A stretch of DNA of 64,000 nt, taken from NCBI GenBank assembly GCA_005888095.1, contig VBKF01000091.1, positions 62,001 through 126,000 of the forward strand, given 5' to 3'. Position 1 is the first letter of the stretch, and each line of letters opens with the position of its first letter. Shown here piece by piece: positions 55,961 to 64,000 of this stretch. The DNA comes from Deltaproteobacteria bacterium (GTDB lineage: Bacteria > Desulfobacterota > Binatia > DP-6). The notes beneath the pieces were generated by a model. It saw only the letters and a program-made list of their open reading frames with translations. It did no database searches and was not told the origin of the DNA. The position numbers and the translations under genes are program-made.

Positions 55961-56587
55961 ATGGCGAGGCCCGCCCCGAGAGAGCGCGACGAGGAGACGA
56001 TTCCAGTCCCCGCCACGGTGAAGTTCCCCGTCGAGCTCATGCCACCGCCCGGGTTCGACCCCCCGCGGCTCGAGACCTGGCCGCGCGTCGAGGGGCGCCT
56101 CGAGTGGGTGGAGGGGAGGCTGCTCTACATGCCGCCGTGCGGGGACCGGCAGCAGGACACCGTGGCCGACGTGGTGATCACCCTCGGAAACTGGGTGCGC
56201 TCGCATCCGGAATTCGTCGTCGGGACCAACGAGGCGGGGATGTTCCTCGGCGAGGATGGCCGCGGCGCCGACGCGGCGATCTGGCGCCGTGCGGACGTGG
56301 GACCCTACCAGGGCGGCTTCCGGCGCGTACCGCCGCTGCTGGCCGTCGAGGTGGCGGGCCGCTACGAGCGCGAACGCCAGCTGCGGGAGAAGGCGCGCTG
56401 GTACCTCGAGGCCAGCGTGCCGGTCGTCTGGATCGTCCTGCCGAAGAAGCGCGAGGTCCTGATCGTCACGGCCGCGGGCGATACCCGCCATCGGCGGGGC
56501 GAGCGGCTGCCGGGCGATCCCCGTCTTCCAGGGCTCGCCCCGATGGTCGATGAGCTCTTCGTCCAGGTGTCGCGAGCCGCCGGGTAG
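55961..56587 (+). CDS. Uma2-family protein (PD-(D/E)XK fold), copy 1
   Basis: A 208-aa protein. The Uma2 core is visible: LEWVEGRLLYMPPCGDRQQDTVADVVITLGNWV, then GRGADAAIWRR (Asp), LLAVEVAG (Glu-Val-Ala) and REKARWYLEASVPVVWIVLPKKREV with the Lys of the nuclease signature. Uma2 proteins are predicted restriction-endonuclease-fold enzymes of unknown biological role, expanded in several phyla. Two more copies are at 60.5 and 61.2 kb, only distantly alike. ATG at 55961. Confidence 0.85.
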   Translation: MARPAPRERDEETIPVPATVKFPVELMPPPGFDPPRLETWPRVEGRLEWVEGRLLYMPPCGDRQQDTVADVVITLGNWVRSHPEFVVGTNEAGMFLGEDGRGADAAIWRRADVGPYQGGFRRVPPLLAVEVAGRYERERQLREKARWYLEASVPVVWIVLPKKREVLIVTAAGDTRHRRGERLPGDPRLPGLAPMVDELFVQVSRAAG

Positions 56588-56654
56588 CGGTTGCGCGGCG
56601 ATGCCTTGACCGTCGCGTGCGGCGCACAGTAGGGTCGCCGCCGGAAGCGCGGGC

Positions 56655-57863
56655 ATGGAGTTCGGCATCTTCTACGAGCATCAGCTCCCCCGGCCCTGGA
56701 CCGAGGACGCCGAGGAACGGCTCCTCCGCGACGCGCTCGACCAGGTCGAGCTCGCGGACCGCCTCGGCGTCGGCTACGCGTGGGAGGTCGAGCACCACTT
56801 CCTCGAGGAGTACTCGCACTCGCCGGCGCCCGAGGTCTTCCTCGCCGCGGCGAGCCAGCGGACGAAGCGCATCCGCCTGGGCCACGGCATCGTGCTCATG
56901 CCGCCGGGGTACAACCACCCCGCGCGCGTGGCGGAGCGGATCGCCATGCTGGACCTCGTCTCGGGCGGACGGGTCGAGTTCGGCACCGGGGAGTCCGCCT
57001 CGCGCATGGAGCTCGAGGGCTTCGGCGTCTCGCCCGCGGAGAAGCGGGCGATGTGGGAGGAGGCCGTCGCGCAGGTGGCCCTCATGCTCTCCCGCACGCC
57101 GTACCCCGGCCACCAGGGCAAGTACTTCTCGATGCCGCCCCGCAACGTCGTGCCGAAGCCCGTCCAGAAGCCCCATCCGCCGATGTGGCTCGCGTGCTCG
57201 TCGCGCCCGATGATCCACCTGGCGGCCCGGCTCGGGCTCGGCGCGCTCACCTTCGCCTTCATCGACGTCGCCGAGGCGCGGCACTGGGTCGCCGACTACT
57301 ACGAGACCTTCAAGCGCGAGTGCACGCCGATCGCACAGGCGGTCAACCCGACCATCGCCATGGTGACGGGTTTCATGTGCCACGACGACGCCAACGAGGC
57401 CGTGCGGCGCGGACTCGAGGGGTTCCAGTTCTTCGGCTACGCGCTCGGCCACTACTATCTCTTCGGCAGCCACGTGCCGGGGCGGACGAGCGTCTGGGAC
57501 GCCTTCCGCGGCAATCAGATCCCGATGCCGGGCGGGAGCGGCGGCATCGGCACGCCCGACCACGTGCGTGACAACCTGCGGGCGTTCGAGGAAGCCGGCG
57601 TCGACCAGACGGTCTTCATCCAGCAGGGCGGGCACAACCGCCACGAGCACATCTGCGAGTCGCTCGAGCTGTTCGCGGCGCGGGTCATGCCGGAATTCCA
57701 GGAGCGGCACGAGGCGCGCCGGCGGCGGAAGGCGGAGGAGCTGGCGCCGTACGTCGAGCGCGCGCTCGCCCGCCGCACGCCGCCACCGGAGCCGCGGGAG
57801 CTCCCGACGGTGCAAGCCTACGGTCGAAACATTCTCACGGGCGAGGCGACCTATGACCGCTGA
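56655..57863 (+). CDS. LLM-class flavin-dependent oxidoreductase, operon with two amidohydrolases
   Basis: A 402-aa bacterial-luciferase-like monooxygenase. The start MEFGIFYEHQLPRPW, then LADRLGVGYAWEVEHHFLEEYSHSPAPEVFLAAASQRTKRIRLGHGIVLMP and RVAERIAMLDLVSGGRVEFGTGESASRMEL, are standard blocks. The C-terminal IGTPDHVRDNLRAFEEAGVDQTVFIQQGGHNRHEH closes the barrel. It likely uses FMNH2 and O2 to oxygenate a small organic substrate that the downstream amidohydrolases then process, inferred from the 11-bp overlap with the next gene. Confidence 0.87.
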   Translation: MEFGIFYEHQLPRPWTEDAEERLLRDALDQVELADRLGVGYAWEVEHHFLEEYSHSPAPEVFLAAASQRTKRIRLGHGIVLMPPGYNHPARVAERIAMLDLVSGGRVEFGTGESASRMELEGFGVSPAEKRAMWEEAVAQVALMLSRTPYPGHQGKYFSMPPRNVVPKPVQKPHPPMWLACSSRPMIHLAARLGLGALTFAFIDVAEARHWVADYYETFKRECTPIAQAVNPTIAMVTGFMCHDDANEAVRRGLEGFQFFGYALGHYYLFGSHVPGRTSVWDAFRGNQIPMPGGSGGIGTPDHVRDNLRAFEEAGVDQTVFIQQGGHNRHEHICESLELFAARVMPEFQERHEARRRRKAEELAPYVERALARRTPPPEPRELPTVQAYGRNILTGEATYDR

Positions 57864-59307
57864 CGGCCGTATCCAGAAGCGTTTTCCGGTCTTCGACTGC
57901 GACGCGCACATCAACGACCCCGACGAGATCTGGAGCGAGTACGTCGAGCCGGCATACCGCGACGTGGTGCGTCGGGCCTACTGGAAGGACGCGCACCAGA
58001 CGATCCTCAACGGGCGCACCGTGGTGATCGGCGGCGCGGGCTCCGACTTCCCGGGCTACAACCCGATCTGCATCGCGGGCCCGCAGATGACGAAGCAGAT
58101 CGCGCGCCGGCTCCAGCAGGCGCCGCTCACGCCCGAGCAGAAGCGATATCTCGAGCAGCAGGGCGCCTACGACCCGCGGGCGCGGCTGCGCGAGATGGAC
58201 CTCATGGGGATCGACCAGGTGATGATCATCCCCACGATGATGGTGGCCAACTTCCCGTTCGTCGAGAGCGTCGAGGGCGCCTCCGCCTTCGCGCGCGCCT
58301 ACAACAGCTGGGCACGCGACTACTGCGCCGCGGCGCCCGAGCGTCTCTTCCCGGCGGGATGGCTTCCCCTCCAGAGCGTGCACGACACCTGCCGCGAGCT
58401 CGAGCGGATCGCCGGGCTCGGCTTCCGCGCGGCGCTCATCCGCCCGATCGACGCGCGCGGCCGCTACCCGAACTTCATCTTCCCGAGCTTCACCGGCGGC
58501 ACGCCGACCGCCACCATGGACCGCGTCTTCCGCGCCTTCGAGGAGACGGGGCTCGTGCTCGGCATGCACACCTTCCCCGCGACGAATCCCGAGCTCGGCA
58601 CCGCCGTGCGGCTGCCGACGCCTCCGGCGAACATGATGTCGCCCGGCGAGCTCATCGGCCGTGCCGGCGAGATGCACACCGGCGGCCGCATGGTCGACAT
58701 CCAGACCCTGAGCTTCGTCTTCGAGGCCGTCACCTGGCTCGGGCAGGTGCTGCTCTCGGGGATGCTCGACCTCTACCCGAAGCTGCGCATGGCGATCTTC
58801 GAGTCGAACGCCACCTGGCTGCCGTCGCTCCTCGAGCACTGGGACCGGCTCTTCAAGCTCTACCGGAACGAGCGGGCTCTCAAGACCGAGCGGCTGCCGT
58901 CCGAGGCGTTCCGCGCGCAGTGCTTCATCGCCTTCGAGTCGGACGAGAAGGCGGTGTTCCGGCAGTGGGACTTCTTCGCCGACTGGGGAGTGTGGTCTTC
59001 CGACGCCTATCACCACGACGGCTCCGACTCGTGGAGCGCGATCCGCGAGATGCAGGCAGCCGCCGTCCCGGAGGACGTGCAGGGGAAGCTGCTCGGCGGC
59101 AACGCCCGGCGCATGTACGGCGTCGAGAGCCGGCTCTTCGTCACCGACGAGCCCCCCCCGCTCGAGCGGCCGGACTGGTTCCCGGGCGGCGAGGAGCTCG
59201 CCGAGTGGGCGCGGGTGGAGGCCGACCCGCGGGCGCACGGCATCACGAGCTTCGAGCTCTCGAAGCTCGACCCCCGGCTGCTCATGCAGGCGCTGCGCCC
59301 GTACTAG
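57853..59307 (+). CDS. Amidohydrolase-2 family metal-dependent hydrolase (copy 3)
   Basis: A 484-aa member with extra helical segments. It opens with FPVFDCDAHINDPDEIWSEY (D-x-H). Further landmarks are RLREMDLMGIDQVMIIPTMM, FARAYNSWARDYCA, GLVLGMHTFPATNP (barrel His), LRMAIFESNATWLPSLLEHWDRL and VWSSDAYHHDGSD, where the usual SDYPH becomes SDAYHHDGSD. Substitution of the Pro-His by Tyr-His-His suggests a distinct substrate group. It overlaps the LLM gene by 11 bp and precedes the next amidohydrolase by 15 bp. Confidence 0.84.
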   Translation: MTADGRIQKRFPVFDCDAHINDPDEIWSEYVEPAYRDVVRRAYWKDAHQTILNGRTVVIGGAGSDFPGYNPICIAGPQMTKQIARRLQQAPLTPEQKRYLEQQGAYDPRARLREMDLMGIDQVMIIPTMMVANFPFVESVEGASAFARAYNSWARDYCAAAPERLFPAGWLPLQSVHDTCRELERIAGLGFRAALIRPIDARGRYPNFIFPSFTGGTPTATMDRVFRAFEETGLVLGMHTFPATNPELGTAVRLPTPPANMMSPGELIGRAGEMHTGGRMVDIQTLSFVFEAVTWLGQVLLSGMLDLYPKLRMAIFESNATWLPSLLEHWDRLFKLYRNERALKTERLPSEAFRAQCFIAFESDEKAVFRQWDFFADWGVWSSDAYHHDGSDSWSAIREMQAAAVPEDVQGKLLGGNARRMYGVESRLFVTDEPPPLERPDWFPGGEELAEWARVEADPRAHGITSFELSKLDPRLLMQALRPY

Positions 59308-59322
59308 CGGAGGGATCTGGCC

Positions 59323-60480
59323 ATGACGGTCGTCGACGTCGACAGCCACGTCTACGAGCCCACCGTGATCTGGGAAGACTACCTCGGCCGTGAAGAGCGC
59401 CCCCTCGCCCGGGCCGCCTTCTGGCACGAGATCGACGCCGGCGGCCTCGAGACGACGATCCTGAACGGCCGGCCCGTCCGCGCGCTCGAGCGGAGCCGTA
59501 TCCCGCGCCGCGCCTGCTGGCGGCCCGGCATGACGCCTGATTCGATCGGCGCGCTCGATCCCGAGGCGCGGCATGCGGTCAACCCGGGCGCCGTCGATCC
59601 GACGGCGCGGCTCCGCGACATGGACGCGATGGGCATCGACCAGGCGCTCCTCTTCCCGACGCTCTTCGCCGAGCACTTCCCGCTCATCGAGAACCCCGAC
59701 GCGGCACGCGTGCTGGCCCGCGCCTACAACGACTGGCTGCTCGACTTCGCCGCCGCCGGCCACCGGCGGCTCCACCCCGTCGCGATCCTGCCGCTGCAGT
59801 CGGTGAGCTTCGCCGTGACGGAGCTCGAGCGCGTGGTGGAGCTGGGGTGCAAGGCGGCCTTCATTCGCCCGTCGTTCTTCCAGGGCCGCTTCCCGAGCCA
59901 CCCGTCGTACGCGCCGCTCTGGAAGCGGCTCGAGGAGCTCGGCGTCGCCGCCTGCCTCCATCCCTCGCCGGGCAGCACCAACCCCGAGTGGAGCGCAAGC
60001 GGACCCTTCGTCGAGCGCGTGGCGGGCAACCTCCGCATCGGCCACAACGTCGCCGAGGCGGTCGCGCCCTTCATGGACAACGCGATGCTGCTGACGGCGA
60101 TCGCCTTCTACGGTCACATGGAGATCTACCCGGCGCTCAAGCTGACGCTCGTTCACTCGGGCGCCGCCTGGGTGCCGCTCGCGCTCGAGAAGGCGGAGAC
60201 CTACCTCTGGCTCTTCTCCGGCATCCGCGACGTCAGCCTCGAGCCCGAGCGCGTCTTCTTCGCGCGCCCGTCGCTCGTCGCCTTCGACTCGTGGGAGCAC
60301 GCGGTCGGGCGCATGCCCGACGTGTTCGAGCGCGTCGCGGCATGGGGATCGCGCTACCCGAACCACGACACGGGCACGGTGGAGGAGGCACGCGAGATGC
60401 TCGCGCGGCACGGGGTGGCCGCCGAGACGGTCGCGAGCTTCCTCGGCGGCAACGCGGTCCGCCACTTCAGGCTTGGCTGA
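59323..60480 (+). CDS. Amidohydrolase-2 family metal-dependent hydrolase (copy 4)
   Basis: A 385-aa TIM-barrel hydrolase. It starts VVDVDSHVYEPTVIWEDYL. Further blocks are RLRDMDAMGIDQALLFPTLF, RAYNDWLLDFAAAG, AACLHPSPGSTNP (barrel His) and LKLTLVHSGAAWVPLALEKAETYL. At the position of the catalytic SDYPH, the sequence reads AFDSWEHAVGRMPD, so the Asp is kept but the His/Pro context is lost. It may be a divergent or partly degenerate partner of copy 3. An AGGGATCTGGCC leader sits before the ATG at 59323. Confidence 0.83.
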   Translation: MTVVDVDSHVYEPTVIWEDYLGREERPLARAAFWHEIDAGGLETTILNGRPVRALERSRIPRRACWRPGMTPDSIGALDPEARHAVNPGAVDPTARLRDMDAMGIDQALLFPTLFAEHFPLIENPDAARVLARAYNDWLLDFAAAGHRRLHPVAILPLQSVSFAVTELERVVELGCKAAFIRPSFFQGRFPSHPSYAPLWKRLEELGVAACLHPSPGSTNPEWSASGPFVERVAGNLRIGHNVAEAVAPFMDNAMLLTAIAFYGHMEIYPALKLTLVHSGAAWVPLALEKAETYLWLFSGIRDVSLEPERVFFARPSLVAFDSWEHAVGRMPDVFERVAAWGSRYPNHDTGTVEEAREMLARHGVAAETVASFLGGNAVRHFRLG

Positions 60481-60493
60481 GGCGCCCGCTGAA

Positions 60494-61072
60494 TCAGGCG
60501 CCGAAGACTTCGGCCGGAACGACCGACAGGCCCGGGAACGTAACCGCCTCGATCCGGCTGGCGCCGGTGTGCGTCCCGGCGACGCGCCAGGTGCCCTCCG
60601 CCAGCGCCCGCTGCTCGATCCCCCGCTTCTCGATGTCGACGAGCCAGAGCTCGCCGACGCCCAGTGCCGCGTAGGTGTCAGCTTTCGCCGTCCGGTCGTA
60701 CATCGCCGACCCCGGCGACAGGATCTCCACCACCAGGTCCGCGGTCGTGAGCCTCCCGGCATCCATCGTGCTCAGACGCTCGGTGGCGACGAGGAACAGG
60801 TCGGGCTCCAGGTACGTGTTCGCCGGGGTCCAGATGGGCGTCCGGGGGACGAAGAGCACGCACCGCTCGGGATGGGCTGCCGCGTAGGTGGCAAAGGCAA
60901 CCGTCAGACGCGACGCTACCAGGTGGTGGGGACCGGTCGGTGGCGGCACCATGTAGAGCACCCCCGCGATCAGCTCGTAGTGCCCCCCGCCGGGCGGCGG
61001 CTCGAGTGTGAAGAACTCGTCGAGCGTGTAGCGCCGCACGAGAGGGGATGCCGAGGCCACGAGGGCGTGCAT
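60494..61072 (-). CDS. Uma2-family protein, copy 2
   Basis: A 192-aa protein. VRRYTLDEFFTLEPPPGGGHYELIAGVLYMVPPPTGPHHLVASRL is the Uma2 N-terminal pattern. The nuclease-like core is YLEPDLFLVATERL (Asp) and ADLVVEILSPGSAMYDRTAKADTYAALGVGELWLVDIEKR (Glu-x-Leu and Lys). ATG at 61072. It is convergent with the amidohydrolase operon, 13 bp from its stop. Confidence 0.86.
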   Translation of the reverse strand: MHALVASASPLVRRYTLDEFFTLEPPPGGGHYELIAGVLYMVPPPTGPHHLVASRLTVAFATYAAAHPERCVLFVPRTPIWTPANTYLEPDLFLVATERLSTMDAGRLTTADLVVEILSPGSAMYDRTAKADTYAALGVGELWLVDIEKRGIEQRALAEGTWRVAGTHTGASRIEAVTFPGLSVVPAEVFGA

Positions 61073-61172
61073 CAGACACGATGGTACGCTCGCTTCGGCC
61101 CTCCCTGCAATACATTCGACCGAAATAGGCGCGGCCAACCACCGGTGCCACAGTCGATCAGGCGACCGTGGC

Positions 61173-61760
61173 TCAGCTCCGTCCCGACGGCAGCAGCTCG
61201 TCGACCGCGACACCCACGCCCGGCAGCGTCCTCAGCTCCAGCCGCGAGCCGCGGCCCGCGATGAAGTTCTCGGCGTAGCTGCGCGTGGATCGGTCCGGCC
61301 CACGGAAGACTTCCGCGCGATCGTCCCGGAAGTTCACCAGCCAGTACTCGGGGACGCCGGCTGCAGCGTAGATCACCGCCTTCGTGATCCGGTCCTGGAC
61401 GATCGTCGAGTCGGCGATCTCGATGACGAGGAGCGCCGTCGTGGGATGCGTGTCGACGTAGTCGGACCTGAGCCCGGGCACGACGGCGACGTCCGGCACC
61501 GGGACCGAATATCTGCCGGCGACGAGGGGCCGCTGCACGCGCACGACTGCGCGCGGGCCAACGGCGCGCGAAAGCGCCTCCGACGCCTGCTGGAGGCCCG
61601 CCGCGTGCCGCGGACTCTCCGGCGCCATCGCCACGATCAACCCCTCGAAGAGCTCGACGCGGTCTTCCGCCGTGAGCACGCCCTCCGCCGGGAGGGCGAA
61701 GTAGCGGCTGGTCGTGTAGCGGGGCTCCGCGCGCAGCCGGGTCGTTGCGGGCTGTGCCAT
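61173..61760 (-). CDS. Uma2-family protein, copy 3
   Basis: A 195-aa protein. RYTTSRYFALPAEGVLTAEDRVELFEGLIVAMAPESPRHAAGLQQASEAL is the Uma2 start. The core is YSVPVPDVAVVPGLRSDYV (Asp) and ALLVIEIADSTIVQDRITKAVIYAAAGVPEYWLVNFRDD (Glu, Lys). ATG at 61760 is chosen; an upstream in-frame ATG is at 61802. It lies directly upstream of copy 2 on the same strand with a 100-bp gap and may be co-transcribed. Confidence 0.86.
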   Translation of the reverse strand: MAQPATTRLRAEPRYTTSRYFALPAEGVLTAEDRVELFEGLIVAMAPESPRHAAGLQQASEALSRAVGPRAVVRVQRPLVAGRYSVPVPDVAVVPGLRSDYVDTHPTTALLVIEIADSTIVQDRITKAVIYAAAGVPEYWLVNFRDDRAEVFRGPDRSTRSYAENFIAGRGSRLELRTLPGVGVAVDELLPSGRS

Positions 61761-61810
61761 CGGGGCGATGGGTACCGCCGCCCACGGAGCGAGGCAATGC
61801 ATGATTCTAA

Positions 61811-62914
61811 TCACCACGCCCAGAACGGGCCGTCGCGGTACTCCCAGAGCAGGAACGCCGCGAGCTGCCAGTTGAACGGCCGCACGCCGGCGACCGGCAG
61901 CTGGCCGCCGACGCCGAGCGCGACATGGCCGCGGCGGCTGAGCGGCAGGTAGAGCGTCGGCCCGAGGAGCGTCGCGCCGTGCACCGCGGCGTCGAGCGCC
62001 TGGGTCTGCTCGAGCTCGAGCGCGGGGACGACGTTCTTCTTGTAGGGCCCGAGCGGATACTGGAGCGCGAAGAGGTAGCGCATCTGCCGCGGCGCGCGCG
62101 CCGAATCTGCCGGCAGCTCGCCTCTGATCTGCGCCTGGGCGACGAGCCGCCCGACCGCGTGAGCCGAGAAGAGCTGGGGCGTTACCAGCGTCGTGCCCGC
62201 GCCGACGCCGTGGCGGCGGCTGCCGGTGGGCAGCTCGACCGCGAGACCTCCCGAGACCACCGTGCGCCACGACGGCGCCGCGAGCAGCACGTGCTTGTAC
62301 TCGAGCGCGACGTCGCCCACGCCGGCCGTGCGGCCGTCGCGGTCAACGACCGAGCTCGGGACGGCCACCTCCACCTGCCCGCGGCGCCCGATCCGCTTCT
62401 CGACCGACAGCTCGGTGGTGGACGCGCGCGTGTGGCGCGCCGACTCGTACGCCGTTGTCGCCACTGCCTCGTCCTCCGGGAAGGCCTTCTCGACGAACAC
62501 CGGGCGGCGATAGTTGAGGTCGCCGATCGGGTAGCCCGGCTCGGGGCAGAAGCCGCGGACGTAGGTGAGCACGGCCCGCATCTCCTCGTCCGACAGCACG
62601 TCAGCGAAGGCGGGCATCTGGGACGACATGCCGAGGAAGCGGCCGCCCTCGCGCACGAGCCCGACCCAGTTGGCCGTGGTCTCCGCCGTCGCGAACACGC
62701 AGTCGGTGAAGTCGGGGAGCGGCACCGCGATGGCCGTGCCCGCGGGCGCGCCGCGGCCGTCGGCGCCGTGGCAGGAGGCGCAGGCCTGGTCGTAGAGGTC
62801 GCGGGCGGTGACCGCACCCGCCGGCGCCGCGAGGAGGAGGACGAGGAGGGCCGCCGCGACGCTACGCGGCCCGGGCGCGGGCGAGCCCGCGCAGCACGTA
62901 GGGAAGCAGGCCAC
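61811..62914 (-). CDS. Cytochrome c fused to an outer-membrane beta-barrel-like domain
   Basis: A 367-aa exported protein. A signal peptide (AAALLVLLLAAPAGAV) precedes a monohaem c-type domain, with ACASCHGADGRGA near residue 44 and a Met ligand region SSQMPAFADVLSDEEMRAVLTYVRGFC. From residue ~160 to the end come amphipathic strands (VALEYKHVLLAAPSWRTVVSGGLAVELPTG; RGHVALGVGGQLPVAGVRPFNWQLAAFLLWEYRDGPFWAW), ending in an aromatic residue as outer-membrane barrels do. No closer start than the GTG at 62914 exists in frame, so its 5' end overlaps the aconitase 3' end by 53 bp. Confidence 0.75.
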   Translation of the reverse strand: MACFPTCCAGSPAPGPRSVAAALLVLLLAAPAGAVTARDLYDQACASCHGADGRGAPAGTAIAVPLPDFTDCVFATAETTANWVGLVREGGRFLGMSSQMPAFADVLSDEEMRAVLTYVRGFCPEPGYPIGDLNYRRPVFVEKAFPEDEAVATTAYESARHTRASTTELSVEKRIGRRGQVEVAVPSSVVDRDGRTAGVGDVALEYKHVLLAAPSWRTVVSGGLAVELPTGSRRHGVGAGTTLVTPQLFSAHAVGRLVAQAQIRGELPADSARAPRQMRYLFALQYPLGPYKKNVVPALELEQTQALDAAVHGATLLGPTLYLPLSRRGHVALGVGGQLPVAGVRPFNWQLAAFLLWEYRDGPFWAW

Positions 62915-64000
62915 CGTGGCGGTAGTACTCGACGTCGTCGGGGGTGTCGACGCGGGCGATGGCGCCGAACTGCCTCACCTGACCGCCGTCCGCCATGACG
63001 CGCACGGTGACGCGCTTGCCGGGCGTGAGCCCGTCGGCGATGCCCTCGACGTCGTACACCTCGCGCCCCGTGAGCCCGAGCGAGCCAGCGCTGTCGCCCG
63101 GCAGGAACTCGAGCGGCAGCACGCCCATCCCGACCAGGTTGCTCCGGTGGATGCGCTCGAAGCTCTCGGCGAGCACGGCCCGGACGCCGAGCAGGAGGGT
63201 CCCCTTGGCTGCCCAGTCGCGCGACGACCCGGCGCCGTACTCCTTGCCGGCTATGACGAGCAGCGGGACAGCGTCGGTTCGGTACCGCATGGCGGCGTCG
63301 TAGATCGACAGGCGTTCCCCGCCGGGCAGGTGGAGCGTCCAGCCGCCCTCGACCCCGGGGACGAGGAGGTTCCGGAGCCGGATGTTGGCGAACGTGCCGC
63401 GCACCATCACCTCGTGATTGCCGCGCCGGGCGCCGTAGGAGTTGAAGTCCTTCGGCTCGACGCCGAGCGAGATCAGGTAGCGGCCCGCGGGGGCGTCCGC
63501 CGGGATCGAGCCCGCCGGCGAGATGTGATCGGTCGTGATGCTGTCGCCGAGGAGCGCCAGCACGCGCGCGCCCCGCACGTCGGTCGGCGGCGTGGCCGCC
63601 GGCCCCATCCCCTCGAAGAAGGGGGGGCGCTTGATGTACGTCGAGGCCGGGTCCCAGGCATAGAGGTCGCCCGCCGGCACCGGCATCGACCGCCAGTGCT
63701 CGTCCCCCTCGGAGACGCGGGCGTACTCCTCGCGGAAGAGCTCCGGCTTGACCGCCGCCATCGCGGCCGAGACCTCCGCCGGCGTCGGCCAGACGTCGCG
63801 CAGGAACACGGGCCGCCCGTCGCGACCCGTGCCGAGCGGGTCGCGCTCCGGATCGAAATCCACGGTGCCGGCCACCGCATAGGCGACGACCAGCGGGGGG
63901 GATGCGAGATAGTTGGCGCGCACCAGCGGATTGATGCGGCCCTCGAAGTTGCGGTTCCCCGACAGGACGGCCGCCGCGACCAGGTTCCCCTGCCTGACCG
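62862..64000 (-). CDS. acnA: Aconitate hydratase, C-terminal part (runs off the window)
   Basis: About 379 residues of aconitase A, which interconverts citrate and isocitrate in the TCA cycle. The fragment begins with LVAAAVLSGNRNFEGRINPLVRANYLASPPLVVAYA, the segment around the third cluster-ligand region. It continues with the swivel domain: LLGDSITTDHISPAGSI, KDFNSYGARRGNHEVMVRGTFANIRLRN and GKEYGAGSSRDWAAKGTLLLGVRAVLAESFERIHRSNLVGMGVLPLEF. The two upstream Fe-S Cys lie beyond the window edge. The stop at 62862 falls within the start region of the cytochrome c gene. Confidence 0.95.
   Translation of the reverse strand, partial: VRQGNLVAAAVLSGNRNFEGRINPLVRANYLASPPLVVAYAVAGTVDFDPERDPLGTGRDGRPVFLRDVWPTPAEVSAAMAAVKPELFREEYARVSEGDEHWRSMPVPAGDLYAWDPASTYIKRPPFFEGMGPAATPPTDVRGARVLALLGDSITTDHISPAGSIPADAPAGRYLISLGVEPKDFNSYGARRGNHEVMVRGTFANIRLRNLLVPGVEGGWTLHLPGGERLSIYDAAMRYRTDAVPLLVIAGKEYGAGSSRDWAAKGTLLLGVRAVLAESFERIHRSNLVGMGVLPLEFLPGDSAGSLGLTGREVYDVEGIADGLTPGKRVTVRVMADGGQVRQFGAIARVDTPDDVEYYRHGGLLPYVLRGLARARAA

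Noticed and set aside
57835..60762. 975-aa antisense open frame under the LLM/amidohydrolase operon
   Set aside because: Arg/Asp/Val-rich translation without domains; a GC-rich shadow of the three real genes on the plus strand.
1..64000. tRNA, rRNA, insertion sequences, phage or integrative elements
   Set aside because: No cloverleaf, rRNA segment, transposase or integrase motif or flanking repeat was recognised by eye; small RNAs could still be missed.

Overview
The window is uniformly GC-rich, densely packed bacterial chromosome with short intergenic gaps and many ATGA/GTGA start-stop overlaps. An lpxA fragment at the left edge, ExeA/GspB-type secretion-assembly proteins and a predicted C-terminal beta-barrel protein indicate a Gram-negative, LPS-bearing cell. 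Two LLM-class flavin/F420 oxidoreductases, four amidohydrolase-2 proteins, three Uma2-like proteins, and exported proteins with Cys-rich (DUF4215-like, disintegrin-like), HAF, dockerin-like and Thr/Ser linker segments resemble soil/aquifer delta-proteobacterial lineages or Candidatus Binatota. That taxonomic placement is inference from gene content only. No rRNA, tRNA, CRISPR array, insertion sequence or prophage was seen.

Layout. 1-5.2 kb: lpxA (partial) and yacG leftward, then hemD, an orphan DNA methyltransferase, an LLM oxidoreductase and glgC rightward, and a retropepsin-like gene. 5.3-9.9 kb: a CBS-domain histidine kinase divergent from a hemE-hemH-hemY run. 10-17.4 kb: exported proteins, a flavoprotein, a C26 amidotransferase, a hydrolase-GNAT pair and exeA-gspB. 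17.8-21.1 kb: a 1092-aa Cys-rich protein whose gene contains nine 186-bp repeats with no length change. 21.1-27.4 kb: trmO, a DsbA-like isomerase, an aldehyde dehydrogenase, a vapBC-type module, an acyl-CoA ligase and an amidohydrolase. 27.5-33.2 kb: a coupled retropepsin-mntA-hepT operon, then an alkylation-repair island (ogt + class III cyclase leftward; ECF sigma + a second alkyltransferase rightward), GGCT and an AmpG-like permease. 33.2-40.6 kb: a HAF/dockerin-like surface protein, an amidohydrolase, a Phd-PIN toxin-antitoxin pair, and an NtrB/NtrC-like pair next to a divergent DUF2834 gene with a sigma-54-like promoter. 40.5-54.7 kb: two glycan/lipid clusters separated by an RHH-DUF5678/retropepsin pair; the second is a six-gene operon in which every junction overlaps. 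54.7-64 kb: envelope proteins, three Uma2 genes, an LLM-amidohydrolase-amidohydrolase operon, a cytochrome c/beta-barrel protein and the 3' part of aconitase.

Most notable points. (1) Two alkylguanine-DNA alkyltransferases lie head-to-head; one is coupled to a cyclase and the other to an ECF sigma factor, and the latter carries an N-terminal extension in the place where an anti-sigma factor would be expected. (2) Three retropepsin-like aspartic protease genes are present; two are translationally coupled to toxin-antitoxin-type genes and all three have short palindromes near their starts. (3) Two genes appear to start at ATC codons behind strong Shine-Dalgarno sequences, each coupled to the gene upstream. 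All functions are inferred from motifs read by eye; no database search was run.
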